A DNA stretch of 54,668 bases from Galbibacter kalidii (GTDB taxonomy: Bacteria > Bacteroidota > Bacteroidia > Flavobacteriales > Flavobacteriaceae): NCBI RefSeq assembly GCF_026241135.1, contig NZ_JAPFGA010000023.1, positions 1-54,668 of the forward strand, in the 5' to 3' direction. The translations under genes were made by a program, and so were the position numbers. The notes beneath the pieces are model-generated. The model was not told the DNA's origin. It worked only from the letters and a program-made list of their open reading frames with translations, and searched no databases. Positions 15,189-24,560 of this stretch are shown piece by piece. The stretch's first letter is position 1. Each line of letters begins with the position of its first letter.

Positions 15189-17367
15189 AACTTTAAACTT
15201 AGAAAAGTTAAAAACTTCTTGGACTAAATATGATGCAGTAAAAGTTATCAATATTATTGGTAATGACGAATTAGAATCCTATTTAAAGGGAGAACAATCT
15301 ATAAATGATTCTGTATTAAAGTCTTATCTTGGAATTAAAAATTTAAGTGATGACTTACCCAATTATTGGATAGAGGTATTGAGAAATTATCCTAATCACA
15401 GAAAGCTATTCACCTTATTAGCTGGTATATTCACACATCATAAAAACATTGCCGATTTTGCAAATAAGTACTCTGGTGAGAATATGGAAGGCATATTTTT
15501 AATAGAAGAAAATGATAAACATCAAACTAATCTTAGAAGTGCTTTAGTAGAAGGAGGAGCTTCTTCAAATAGCTTTAGACGTAAGCCAGAAGTACCATAT
15601 AGATTTGACAGGATATTTGCAGTTGAAAATATCGGAGCTCATTTCAAATCTTTATTAGAAGAGAGACTTAAGCGAATAGGTCATAAGGAAAAAGAAATTC
15701 AAGATAACTTTTTTAAACTTGCATATTCATATGATTTTCACAAAGCGCTTAGCTTAAATAAATCTCAGTTTAAAAAATGGCTTGAAGGAAAATCTATTAC
15801 TCAAATAAAAAAAATTAATTATAGCTTAAAAAATTTCATAGAAGAATATTCAAAAGTTGATTTAATAAAGATTAATCAATGGTTAGCAAATTGGGATTCG
15901 GTTAATTATGATGAACCAATGAGAAGTAAACCAGAGAAGTATTTTTATTTCTTCAAAATGGATATTAGGTTATTAAAAAGATTATCTGATGTACATAGAC
16001 GAAAATCATCTAAGTCAAAATCTAAAAACACTAATATTCAAAGAGAATTAAAGGAAGATAGAACTCAAGAAATTCATCGTTATGTAGAAAGTGGTTTTCC
16101 TTTGTCAACCTTAAGCAAAAAAGATAGAGAGTTAGAAAGCAATGATGTTCTAAAGATGCCAGGATTTCTTCCAACAGCAATACTCATAAATATTCTAGGT
16201 CCAAACGAAAAAAGAGGAAATTCAGAAATACAGTCTGAAGACTTAATTTCAATAAAAGAAGAAGGTAAAAAAAACTTCCTGGATCTTCCTCAGACAGTTT
16301 TTGATGAAAATTGGGATCCTGAATTAAAACCTATAGAAGTAATAGATGGACAACATCGCTTATGGGCTTTTGATGAAACTGAGGAAATAGAAGGAGATTA
16401 TGAAGTCCCAGTAATAGCATATTATAATTTAGATAGAGCATGGCAGGCTTATCTTTTTTATGTGATAAATATTAAGCCAAAAAAAATTAATACTAGTTTA
16501 GGTTATGATTTATATCCATTGCTTCGTACACAAGAATGGCTAGAGAATTCCAAAGATGGATTGTCCGTTTATCGAGAAACAAGAGCTCAAGAATTAGTTG
16601 AAGCACTTTGGTCTTATAATGAAAGCCCATGGCATAGAAGAATAAGCATGCTCGGTAATGACACAAGTAATATATCGCAAAATGCTTTTGTACGTGCGCT
16701 TTCAAGTACATATTTAAAGAAATCTATTAGAAAGAAGGTTAGTGGCTTATTTGCAGATGTCTTATATAATAAAAATCATGAGGAGATCAAATGGGTTCGC
16801 CCACAGCAAGCTGCGTTTTTAATTTTAATATGGGATGAAATATCAAGAGCAGTTGACAATGCAGATAATATAGAGTGGATTAAAAACCTTGAGAAAGAAC
16901 CTTATCAATTAACATTATTTGAACGAGAATTAAAACTAAGTAAAGCTTTTGTTACAAAGAATTCTAATTTATCTCGAGATCAAGGAGTTACGGGTATTTC
17001 TATGTTTTCTAATGATTTTTTCTATGTCCTAGCTAATGAGTCGGATATTAATTTTAATGATTTAGAATGGAATGAAGAAATTGATGAAAGACAAATTGAA
17101 ACAGAAAGTATTGATTTAGCAATATCTGAATTCAAAAACCATTCGTTATATACATACATACAATATTTTGCGCAAGAAATTGTTCGGTTTGATTGGAGAA
17201 CTTCAAATGCTCCATTTGATGACGAAAATAAAAGAGAAATACAAAAAAAATATCGTGGCAGTGGTGGATATCGCGATGTATGGAGGGATCTTTTAAAGCA
17301 ATTTGTATCCTCTAATAATGAGAAAATTAAAAAATATGCAATAATCCTTAATGAAATTTCAAAATAA
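15181..17367 (+). CDS. Large DGQHR-domain protein (DndB-like fold)
   Basis: A 728-residue protein whose central V-I-D-G-Q-H-R-L-W-A-F (389-393 for DGQHR) defines the DGQHR family. This ParB/sulfiredoxin-like fold is seen in DndB, the regulator of DNA phosphorothioation, and in other proteins of DNA-modification loci. Residues 1-300 are a long charged helical region; the part after 430 is also helical and unassigned. It starts inside the end of the methyltransferase gene and ends 8 bp before the next gene, making a tight three-gene operon. No dndA, C, D or E is present, so this is not a Dnd locus. It may recognise modified DNA or a nucleotide ligand; that is inference. Confidence 0.78.
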   Translation: MSKTLNLEKLKTSWTKYDAVKVINIIGNDELESYLKGEQSINDSVLKSYLGIKNLSDDLPNYWIEVLRNYPNHRKLFTLLAGIFTHHKNIADFANKYSGENMEGIFLIEENDKHQTNLRSALVEGGASSNSFRRKPEVPYRFDRIFAVENIGAHFKSLLEERLKRIGHKEKEIQDNFFKLAYSYDFHKALSLNKSQFKKWLEGKSITQIKKINYSLKNFIEEYSKVDLIKINQWLANWDSVNYDEPMRSKPEKYFYFFKMDIRLLKRLSDVHRRKSSKSKSKNTNIQRELKEDRTQEIHRYVESGFPLSTLSKKDRELESNDVLKMPGFLPTAILINILGPNEKRGNSEIQSEDLISIKEEGKKNFLDLPQTVFDENWDPELKPIEVIDGQHRLWAFDETEEIEGDYEVPVIAYYNLDRAWQAYLFYVINIKPKKINTSLGYDLYPLLRTQEWLENSKDGLSVYRETRAQELVEALWSYNESPWHRRISMLGNDTSNISQNAFVRALSSTYLKKSIRKKVSGLFADVLYNKNHEEIKWVRPQQAAFLILIWDEISRAVDNADNIEWIKNLEKEPYQLTLFERELKLSKAFVTKNSNLSRDQGVTGISMFSNDFFYVLANESDINFNDLEWNEEIDERQIETESIDLAISEFKNHSLYTYIQYFAQEIVRFDWRTSNAPFDDENKREIQKKYRGSGGYRDVWRDLLKQFVSSNNEKIKKYAIILNEISK

Positions 17368-17375
17368 CCATCTGA

Positions 17376-18734
17376 ATGAAGCTAAGTATATTTATACGAA
17401 ACTCGTCTAGAGATATGGTTGTTGAAGGAGCAAAGCATATTAAGAGATATTATTTGCCACAAGAAAAATTAATTTCTAAAAACAATCCTCTAGAAAAAAA
17501 CATTAAATCGGTTAAGAAACATGCCGATGCTACAAATTCGTATTCCATCAAACAAAATGATATAAATTCATTTATGGCTGCTTCATCAATGTCACATATG
17601 ATGGATGGATGGAGTTATTTGTCTTGTTCATTAGACGCACTCTTAAGAGGAGATCAAGCCGCAAGTATTCATTTAGCTTATTATGCAGAATTAAGAAGTG
17701 CAATGTCAATCTTAGCATCAGAAGGAATAGGAGTATTCAATAATAAACATATTGGTGTTTTTCCACGAAATACAAATAAAGAATTTCCTACAAATTATTA
17801 CAAGGGAAATCCACCGAACATTAAATATGTGCAACCTCCAAGTGCTACACACAAATTTGTATGGGAAGCAATGCAAAAGTGGACAGATTCTGCTTTTAGA
17901 CCTCATACTAATATTCTTGAAATTTTTAAAGTAAGAGGCCACAACTTTAAGCAATTAACAGAATTTTTCCATCCTCAGGCTACAATAATTTTAAATAATA
18001 AGATAATTAAAACTTGGCTTAAAGATTGGTGTTTTGATATTAAAGCTTATAAGGATGATCGTGAAAACAGAAATACTTCAAGTTATAGACCACAGAGAAT
18101 CAAGAATTTTAACGATCAATTAGATTATGAAGAAATTATTAGTAATATCAGTGACTTCTGGAATGTATTAAGCCCTTCACAGGGAAATAATTTTGATCTA
18201 TTAGACATATATTTACTACGAAAATTATATGAAAAATTATACGAATATATAAATCCAAGTGAGCCCATTAGAGAATTAATTGAAAATGCATTTGATGGTT
18301 TAGGTCTTCACGATACTCCATTAATATCATTCCTAAGTGGAGAAGCACCTTATGAAGATGATCATTTAATTTTTAATAAAGCATCTGAATTTGAAATTTC
18401 GCCAATATCAATAATTGCTAGGTCAATTTTATTACTTAGAATATCTTCCGGTAATACTTCTCAAATATTTAAAAATGCAGATATAAGCCATTCAGAATTA
18501 AGCTTTGTTTGGGAAAATTATGGAGTTGATAACGGATTCTGGCAAGCAGGTTCAATGCCAATAAATTTTGAAGATTTGTGGAGCGATGTTGAAGCTCATA
18601 TTAATGATATTAAAGATAGGATTGATTTAGTACCTAAACAAAACGATTTAGCATCTATATTAAAAGATAATGCATATGATATTTTGTTTTTTAAGCAAAT
18701 AAATCGGGCTTGTTTATGGGGAGTTGCAATTTGA
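17376..18734 (+). CDS. Unrecognised third protein of the methyltransferase-DGQHR cassette
   Basis: A 452-residue protein without signal peptide or membrane helix. The most family-like stretch is M-M-D-G-W-S-Y-L-S-C-S-L-D-A, G-D-Q-A-A-S-I-H-L-A-Y-Y-A-E-L-R-S-A-M, then E-G-I-G-V-F at about 70-130. This is a helical segment with conserved-looking His, Tyr, Glu and Arg that resembles HEPN-type helical bundles only in a general way. No nuclease motif (PD-ExK, HNH, GIY-YIG) was found. It is the last gene of the operon, 8 bp after the DGQHR gene, and equally AT-rich. By position it is the candidate effector or target-recognition partner. Function is unknown. Confidence 0.7.
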   Translation: MKLSIFIRNSSRDMVVEGAKHIKRYYLPQEKLISKNNPLEKNIKSVKKHADATNSYSIKQNDINSFMAASSMSHMMDGWSYLSCSLDALLRGDQAASIHLAYYAELRSAMSILASEGIGVFNNKHIGVFPRNTNKEFPTNYYKGNPPNIKYVQPPSATHKFVWEAMQKWTDSAFRPHTNILEIFKVRGHNFKQLTEFFHPQATIILNNKIIKTWLKDWCFDIKAYKDDRENRNTSSYRPQRIKNFNDQLDYEEIISNISDFWNVLSPSQGNNFDLLDIYLLRKLYEKLYEYINPSEPIRELIENAFDGLGLHDTPLISFLSGEAPYEDDHLIFNKASEFEISPISIIARSILLLRISSGNTSQIFKNADISHSELSFVWENYGVDNGFWQAGSMPINFEDLWSDVEAHINDIKDRIDLVPKQNDLASILKDNAYDILFFKQINRACLWGVAI

Positions 18735-18813
18735 TTTTATAAAAACAATCGAGCGCTTGGTAGCGGCTATTTTTATATATCGACAAATTATACTTACGAA
18801 TATATAACAACCA

Positions 18814-18869
18814 AGTCGTAAAACGGCTGTTACATAAATACTGTCGATATAGACCTAAAGGCGCCATAT
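18814..18869. repeat. 56-bp direct repeat, left copy
   Basis: It matches 26314-26369 at 54 of 56 positions, exactly 7,500 bp away. It starts with a small hairpin (AGTCGT-AAA-ACGGCT) and ends with the palindrome GGCGCC followed by ATAT. It lies just downstream of the three-gene cassette in a 214-bp gap. Confidence 0.85.
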
Positions 18870-18948
18870 CTATATATTATGGGACATTAAATTAAAGCTA
18901 TTTCATAGCAACAAAAGTTTTGTTTCTGAAGATTGTATCAAAAGTATT

Positions 18949-19647
18949 TTAAAACCACTTCGCTTTGATGTCTTTGTATTTCGTTCTTCCAATAGGGATA
19001 CGTTCTCCATTTTTTAGCTCGGCTATATATTTGCTTCCGGATTCTACTATAATTTCCTTTATCTCAGACACCTTCACTAAGTATGATTTATGGATGCGTT
19101 CAAAAGAAAACGATAATAATTGTTCCAGTTTTTCGAGTGACTTATCATGTAGTTCTTTTTTTCCATTTGATAAAAAGAGTTCAGTATAAGCACCAGCTCC
19201 TTTTATGTAAAGTAAATCTTCAATTGGTATTAGCTGTACTTTGTGTCTCTTTTTTACAGCTAAAATTTTAACTGTATTTGTTTCTATTTTTTCTTTTGTG
19301 ATAGCTCGATGTAAGGCTTGCTCCAACCGGTCTCTGTTAAAAGGTTTAGGGACAAAATCTAAAACTCCATATTCAAAAGCGGTAATTGCCTGATCTTTAT
19401 AGGCGGAAATAATTATCGTATGAAACGATTTAGAAACTGCGGTGGTAAGCAGGTCAAAGCCACTGTCACCGTTAAGGTTTAAATCCAGGAGGACAAGATC
19501 CAATGAGTTATTTTCAATAAACCTCAATGCTTCATGAAATGTATTAGCATACTTTAACGATTGTAAGCTATCGCCAAAAATATCACGGGTCATTCGTTCG
19601 ATTCTTTTGGCGATTCTTGATTCATCTTCAACAATTAAAATGTTCAT
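18949..19647 (-). CDS. LytTR-type response regulator
   Basis: A 232-residue protein with an N-terminal receiver domain (phospho-acceptor Asp55 in L-V-L-L-D-L-N-L-N-G, Lys in V-P-K-P-F) and a C-terminal LytTR DNA-binding domain from about residue 130 (L-L-Y-I-K-G-A-G-A-Y-T-E-L, R-I-H-K-S-Y-L-V). These beta-strand DNA-binding regulators act downstream of LytS-type kinases. The start codon is four bases after the stop of the kinase gene, so the two form one operon. Targets probably include nearby surface proteins, but no repeated binding site was identified. Confidence 0.92.
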   Translation of the reverse strand: MNILIVEDESRIAKRIERMTRDIFGDSLQSLKYANTFHEALRFIENNSLDLVLLDLNLNGDSGFDLLTTAVSKSFHTIIISAYKDQAITAFEYGVLDFVPKPFNRDRLEQALHRAITKEKIETNTVKILAVKKRHKVQLIPIEDLLYIKGAGAYTELFLSNGKKELHDKSLEKLEQLLSFSFERIHKSYLVKVSEIKEIIVESGSKYIAELKNGERIPIGRTKYKDIKAKWF

Positions 19648-19651
19648 CTCC

Positions 19652-21337
19652 TTAAGAATATATTTTTATGGTATTTTTCCAACCGTGATTTACGGGTTCT
19701 GAAGTAAAATCCCATTGCTCATGATAACTCTCTGTTAGTCGAGCCTTTACGTATTTTAGTCCCGTACCATCTTCTCTATTAGTTGTTGCTTGTCTTCCAC
19801 GAGTCGCAAACGTTAAAAATGTATAGCACTTGTAATTGCTATTCGATTCAAAAATAAGCTTAAATTTAATACTGTTATCCTCCAGAGGCAAGCTGTGCGT
19901 AATTCCGTTTTCCAATAACGTATGAAGAATTCCAGGCGGTATTTTTTGCTCAATATCTATACCTTCTTCTTGCCAAGAATAGTTGATCTCTTTCCGGTAC
20001 TCCATAATCTCAAGATGTGTACGGCAAAGTGCTATTTCCTGAGCAATAGGGATCAATGTTTTATTTTCTATCTGATTAAAAAGATCGAATTCTCTAGCTA
20101 AAGCCTCTATAAACAAAACACCTTTTTTAGGAGTTTCTTCTATCCAATCTATTAATGAAGTCAGGGTATTCATTAGAAAATGGGGCTGAATATTTTTCTT
20201 CAATAATTCAAGGCGTAGGCGAGTGGATTGGACCAGGGAGTTTTCGTATGCCAAGCGCTGAGCTTTGATGTTAAGTGATAACAGATACAACATGCCTAAC
20301 AGAATAAGCCCTAAACCAGTATACAAACTAATGACAAAACCAGAGGCGAGAAAAATCACCATTGACAAAAGTAACGTCACAAGAACGAGCCGCGCACCCC
20401 TTACATTTTTATAAGCCCCGTACGATACTACGCCAAAGGAAAAACACCACATACTCAATACCATACTGACCGCTTTGAAATCGAAAGCATGATGTTTTAC
20501 AAGGAAAATAAAAATAAGTACTCCTGCGTATAGAATTAGTAACAATCCCCGCCTTGAATATGGAAACTGCATGGAGAAGTAGAAAGGAATCAAAAATGAA
20601 ATGCCCAACAAAAGCGAGCTAATAATTTGTAATCTTATGACATGTAGACTGTAATGTATGGGTAAGTAATCTTTGCTAAATACTGTCAATACAAGAGCAA
20701 AAACGAGAAAACAGCAAACACTAAAAATGAGCGTGGGATATTCGTTCTTGTTATTTAGAAATAGAAAAAGAAAATAAAATGAGATGATAAGAAAAGCTCC
20801 GGCAAAAATGTGCATATAGGAAGTTTCGATGAGCCGGTCGGTTAATAGATCGTCATAATAATCTACGTCTAAGCTCCATATTCCTGTATGATCCGGGAAA
20901 TAATAAAGACTCGATCGTATGGCCAATAGATGTTCCCCCTCTTCCGTCAGATGAGTAGGAATGCTAAAAGTAGCCCACAATTTACCTTCAGGAGGAAGCA
21001 TTGCTTCTTGTCCCGGGTTTCCATTTTTTCCAATCAAAACCCCATCCCAATAAACCTCGTACTCTCCATAGACTTCTAACCGAAGACCATATAACTTTAA
21101 GGGGTCTGGGGTCTTTAGAATATCGACCTTCGTTCTAGACCAAAAAATCTGCCCATCAGGAACTAATTTTATCCTTTCTTTCCAATTCTTATCATTCCAG
21201 TTTTTTGTGGCCCATTCTTGTTGATCACCTATTTGGAATAGGGTCTTATATTCTTTGAAAACAGGCTTTTGTGAGCAGGAGGTTACTGAGAATATCAAGC
21301 ATATTAAGAAGAAATTGTACAAAGATCTCAAGTTCAT
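19652..21337 (-). CDS. LytS/YehU-like sensor histidine kinase, lipoprotein N-terminus
   Basis: From ATG 21337 the product is 561 residues and begins with a lipoprotein signal (F-S-V-T-S-C, Cys21). Earlier in-frame starts at 21402 and 21559 would bury that signal, so I prefer this one. Residues 30-165 form a beta-rich sensor similar to the galactose-binding-like domains of 7TMR-DISM proteins. About seven membrane helices follow (175-355), then a His_kinase domain with I-Q-P-H-F-L-M-N-T-L (His386) and a HATPase with L-L-E-N-G-I-T-H and G-T-G-L-K-Y-V. The usual N-P-H-F-L-F-N is altered at two positions. It senses an extracytoplasmic signal and should phosphorylate the adjacent LytTR regulator. 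Confidence 0.85.
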   Translation of the reverse strand: MNLRSLYNFFLICLIFSVTSCSQKPVFKEYKTLFQIGDQQEWATKNWNDKNWKERIKLVPDGQIFWSRTKVDILKTPDPLKLYGLRLEVYGEYEVYWDGVLIGKNGNPGQEAMLPPEGKLWATFSIPTHLTEEGEHLLAIRSSLYYFPDHTGIWSLDVDYYDDLLTDRLIETSYMHIFAGAFLIISFYFLFLFLNNKNEYPTLIFSVCCFLVFALVLTVFSKDYLPIHYSLHVIRLQIISSLLLGISFLIPFYFSMQFPYSRRGLLLILYAGVLIFIFLVKHHAFDFKAVSMVLSMWCFSFGVVSYGAYKNVRGARLVLVTLLLSMVIFLASGFVISLYTGLGLILLGMLYLLSLNIKAQRLAYENSLVQSTRLRLELLKKNIQPHFLMNTLTSLIDWIEETPKKGVLFIEALAREFDLFNQIENKTLIPIAQEIALCRTHLEIMEYRKEINYSWQEEGIDIEQKIPPGILHTLLENGITHSLPLEDNSIKFKLIFESNSNYKCYTFLTFATRGRQATTNREDGTGLKYVKARLTESYHEQWDFTSEPVNHGWKNTIKIYS

Positions 21338-21593
21338 ATTTTGATGAGGGATTACTGAAGCAAGATAATCATTATAATATGTCTTCTTAGAGTCGTTCAT
21401 TAAAGTATAGAGCAGTTGGTAAAATTTAGATTGAATAAATGACAGAAAAATATATCTTTTGCAAGATACAAAGCCATAAATATGGTTGCAAAAGAATGGT
21501 TGGCAACCTGCGTGGTTAAAAATAATTAAATAAAAAGCAACTAAAAGTTGATCAATCAATCACGAGCAGCCACACTAACAAAAAAGTAAAAAA

Positions 21594-22487
21594 ATGAAAA
21601 CAACGAAATTATTAATATTGATAAGCTTGATATCGCTAAACACTGTCTTTGCCCAGAAAAATATTGACTCAGAGTTTCCATTGTTAGAGGGCCCTTACAT
21701 GGGACAAAAGCCACCGGGCATGGTGGCGAAACCATTTGCGCCGGGTATTATCTCCAAAGAAGGTTGGGAGCTTGGCGGCGTGTTTGCGCCCGGCATGAAA
21801 GAATTTTACTTCACCCGGGATCGCGGCGAATACACAAGCTACAACGCTAACAACTTCCGCCCAACCGTTATCGGATTTCGGCGGAAAAACAATATCTGGA
21901 CTAAGTATCTGGAATTCCCGCGTCAAGGTGAAATCGTGTTCTCGCCTGACGGCAAACGCATGCATATGGCGAAAGGCTACAAAGATCGTATTGGTGATGG
22001 CTGGTCAGAACGCAAAAGCCTTGGCCCCATGTTTGACCGGGAAGACTGGGGTATTATGCGCCTGTCGGCTTCCGCCAAAGGCACTTATGTTTTTGACGAT
22101 TTTAAAAGCAAGAACGCAATCCGCATCTCAACAATCAAGGACGGCAAGCGCCGGGAACCCACTAAAATGGGTCCGATAGTCAACTCCGGAAAATTGACAG
22201 CGCACCCATTCATCGCGCCGGACGAAAGCTATCTTATTTGGGACAGCGAGCGTGAAGGCGGCTACGGGGCCTCTGATCTTTATATTAGTTTCAGGCAAAA
22301 GGATGGCTCATGGGGTCCTGCCATCAATATGGGTGACAAGGTCAATTCCGGAAAGGGGGATACCGGTGCGAGCGTTACCCCTGATGGCAAGTATATACTC
22401 TTCAACAGAAAAATAGATGACAATGGTGATAATCTGGACATCTACTGGGTGGATGCACAAATTATTGAGACCCTTAAACCTCAGTAA
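21594..22487 (+). CDS. Secreted PD40/TolB-like beta-propeller protein with GC-rich core
   Basis: A 297-residue secreted protein: signal peptide ending F-A-Q, then PD40-type repeats (F-S-P-D-G-K, A-P-D-E-S-Y-L-I-W-D, T-P-D-G-K-Y-I-L-F). These small beta-propeller proteins bind sugars or peptides on the cell surface. It is homologous to each half of the next gene and shares the first 28 bases with it. About 21700-22250 is far richer in GC than its surroundings (roughly 57% in one 60-bp sample) with GCG, GGC and CGC codons, while the two ends look like the host. It is therefore probably a recombinant with a foreign homologue. It is divergent from the kinase operon and may be its target. Confidence 0.78.
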   Translation: MKTTKLLILISLISLNTVFAQKNIDSEFPLLEGPYMGQKPPGMVAKPFAPGIISKEGWELGGVFAPGMKEFYFTRDRGEYTSYNANNFRPTVIGFRRKNNIWTKYLEFPRQGEIVFSPDGKRMHMAKGYKDRIGDGWSERKSLGPMFDREDWGIMRLSASAKGTYVFDDFKSKNAIRISTIKDGKRREPTKMGPIVNSGKLTAHPFIAPDESYLIWDSEREGGYGASDLYISFRQKDGSWGPAINMGDKVNSGKGDTGASVTPDGKYILFNRKIDDNGDNLDIYWVDAQIIETLKPQ

Positions 22488-22649
22488 AGTATAAATAAAC
22501 CACTTAAGATAAATAAATCTTTTATGAAAAGAGTAAAATGAGAGAACATGAAATCGACATTAAAAATTCAGGCCCGAATTTTACACCAACCGAGGATGAA
22601 TTTTTAATCAAAGATTCCGTGTGACCACTGAAAATATAACACTATACAC

Positions 22650-24332
22650 ATGAAAACAACGAAATTATTAATATTGACATTTGCTGTATCGCTCAATACT
22701 GTCCTTGCCCAGGAAAAAACTGGAAATGATACTGGATTTCCACCTTTAGAAGATCGCTATCTTGGCCAAAAACCGCCAGGATTAACCCCTGAATTGTTTG
22801 CTCCCGGAATTATTGCAACAGAAGAGTATGTAGAAGGCCACTGTGTGTTTACACCAGAGATGAGAGAATTCTATTTCAGCAGGCAGGGCGGAAAGTATAA
22901 AGAACGCACCCTTTTTGTATCCCTATACAAAAACAATAGTTGGAGCGAGGCGACTGTTCTATCAACAGATATAAAGAAATATAGGGAACGATTCACTCTT
23001 GGTTTATCGGGGATAGAAAACCTTGAACCCTTCAAAGACCTACCCATCATGGGGTTCTCGGTCTCATCCAGTGGGACTTACTATGTTTATTTCTTAGAAA
23101 GTGACGGCAATGGCTATCTCAGTTATTCACGCCTTATCGATGGAAAATATGAACCCCTTCAAAAAATGAACAAGGAGATTAACGCAGGAATGTATAAAGC
23201 TCACCCCTTCATTGCTCCTGACGAATCCTATTTAATGTGGGATGTTGAGAAAGAAGGCGTATCTACTCCCGACATCTATATTAGTTTTCGACAGAAAGAT
23301 GGTTCATGGGGAGCAGCAATTAACATGGGAGCTCAAATAAACACAGCAGCCTATGAACAGCGCCCAAGGGTAACACCTGATGGAAAGTATTTATTTTTTT
23401 GGAGGGGAGATAAAAAGGTTAGAGAAGATGGAAGTAGTTATTGGGTAGGAAGTCCTTATTGGGTGGATGCTCAGGTTATCGAGTCACTTAGGCCCAAATA
23501 CAGTGTAAACGATCCTGATTTTCCGCCCATAGAAGATCGCTATTTTGGAGAAAAGTCACCGGGCTTAATTCCTGTAGAGTTTGCTCCTGACATTGTTTCT
23601 CCAGAAGGGCTTTTTGAAGGTGGTAATTTTTCACCAGATATGAAGACCTTCTATTTCTCCAGGAAAAATGGAAAATATGAAAAACGCACATTTTTTGTTA
23701 TTCGATATGAAAATAATAAATGGGGGAATGAATCTGAGACCGATATACAATGGCCAAAGTACTCTAAGGATGGTAATATTATGTACAAGGGAAATAAATA
23801 TAGGGAACGAACCGAGTCTGGATGGTCGGAACTCAAAAGTATGGGACCACCTTTTACAGACATGCATATCATGGGGATATCGGTTTCAGACAAAGGAACT
23901 TTTTTCTTTGATCAATTTGAAAGACCTGATACAATTGGAGCTATAAGTTTTTCACGCCTTATAAACGGCAAATATGAACCCCGTCAAAAAATGGGCAAGG
24001 AGATTAACACCGGAACATGGATTGCCCACCCCAAGATTGCTCCGGATGAATCCTATTTGATATGGGATGTTGTAAGAGACGATGGACATGGCGGTTCTGA
24101 CATCTATATTAGTTTTCGACAGAAAGATGGTTCTTGGCTACCAGCAATTAACATGGGAGATAAGATAAACACAGCATACCATGAAAGTGGTGCGGGGCTG
24201 ACACCTGATGGAAAATATCTATTTTTTTCGAGGGGAGAGTGGGAGGTTAGAGAAGATGGAAGTACTAATTGGGTAGGAAAACCTTATTGGGTGGATGCTC
24301 AGGTTATTGAGAACCTCAGACCCAAACAATAG
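22650..24332 (+). CDS. Secreted double PD40/TolB-like protein with internal duplication
   Basis: A 560-residue secreted protein (signal peptide ending L-A-Q) made of two homologous halves of about 276 residues. Each half begins F-P-P-x-E-D-R-Y and ends Y-W-V-D-A-Q-V-I-E. Within each are PD40-like blades (A-P-D-E-S-Y-L, T-P-D-G-K-Y-L-F-F). A 35-base identical segment at 23271 and 24099, 828 bp apart, shows that the duplication is recent or kept similar by conversion. It follows the single-unit paralogue by 162 bp. The ligand is unknown; the placement beside a LytS/LytTR pair suggests regulated surface binding. Confidence 0.8.
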   Translation: MKTTKLLILTFAVSLNTVLAQEKTGNDTGFPPLEDRYLGQKPPGLTPELFAPGIIATEEYVEGHCVFTPEMREFYFSRQGGKYKERTLFVSLYKNNSWSEATVLSTDIKKYRERFTLGLSGIENLEPFKDLPIMGFSVSSSGTYYVYFLESDGNGYLSYSRLIDGKYEPLQKMNKEINAGMYKAHPFIAPDESYLMWDVEKEGVSTPDIYISFRQKDGSWGAAINMGAQINTAAYEQRPRVTPDGKYLFFWRGDKKVREDGSSYWVGSPYWVDAQVIESLRPKYSVNDPDFPPIEDRYFGEKSPGLIPVEFAPDIVSPEGLFEGGNFSPDMKTFYFSRKNGKYEKRTFFVIRYENNKWGNESETDIQWPKYSKDGNIMYKGNKYRERTESGWSELKSMGPPFTDMHIMGISVSDKGTFFFDQFERPDTIGAISFSRLINGKYEPRQKMGKEINTGTWIAHPKIAPDESYLIWDVVRDDGHGGSDIYISFRQKDGSWLPAINMGDKINTAYHESGAGLTPDGKYLFFSRGEWEVREDGSTNWVGKPYWVDAQVIENLRPKQ

Positions 24333-24560
24333 CCGTCATAGGCGTGTCAAAGGTTTCAAAATAAACGAGATGGAGTGAATATACAAAACAATATAGCAAT
24401 CTGATTCATCAATGATCGTCTAATAAAATGGAGAAGGCTATAACTTTTATGTTATGAATACAGATTTAAAATCTATTTATTCATTTAATTTTTTAATTAA
24501 TCAACTATTTCAATTATATTCACGGACAACAAATTATAAATATCTTTCAACCAATCAAAC

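Noticed and set aside
13962-18734. Dnd phosphorothioation locus, suggested by the DGQHR (DndB-like) protein
   Set aside because: dndA, C, D and E are absent and a D12 adenine methyltransferase is present instead.
21338-21559. Extra N-terminal 74 residues of the sensor kinase
   Set aside because: They would precede a clear lipoprotein signal peptide beginning at 21337.
22538-22624. 28-residue ORF between the two PD40 genes
   Set aside because: No family, no conserved feature and nothing beyond an open frame supports it.
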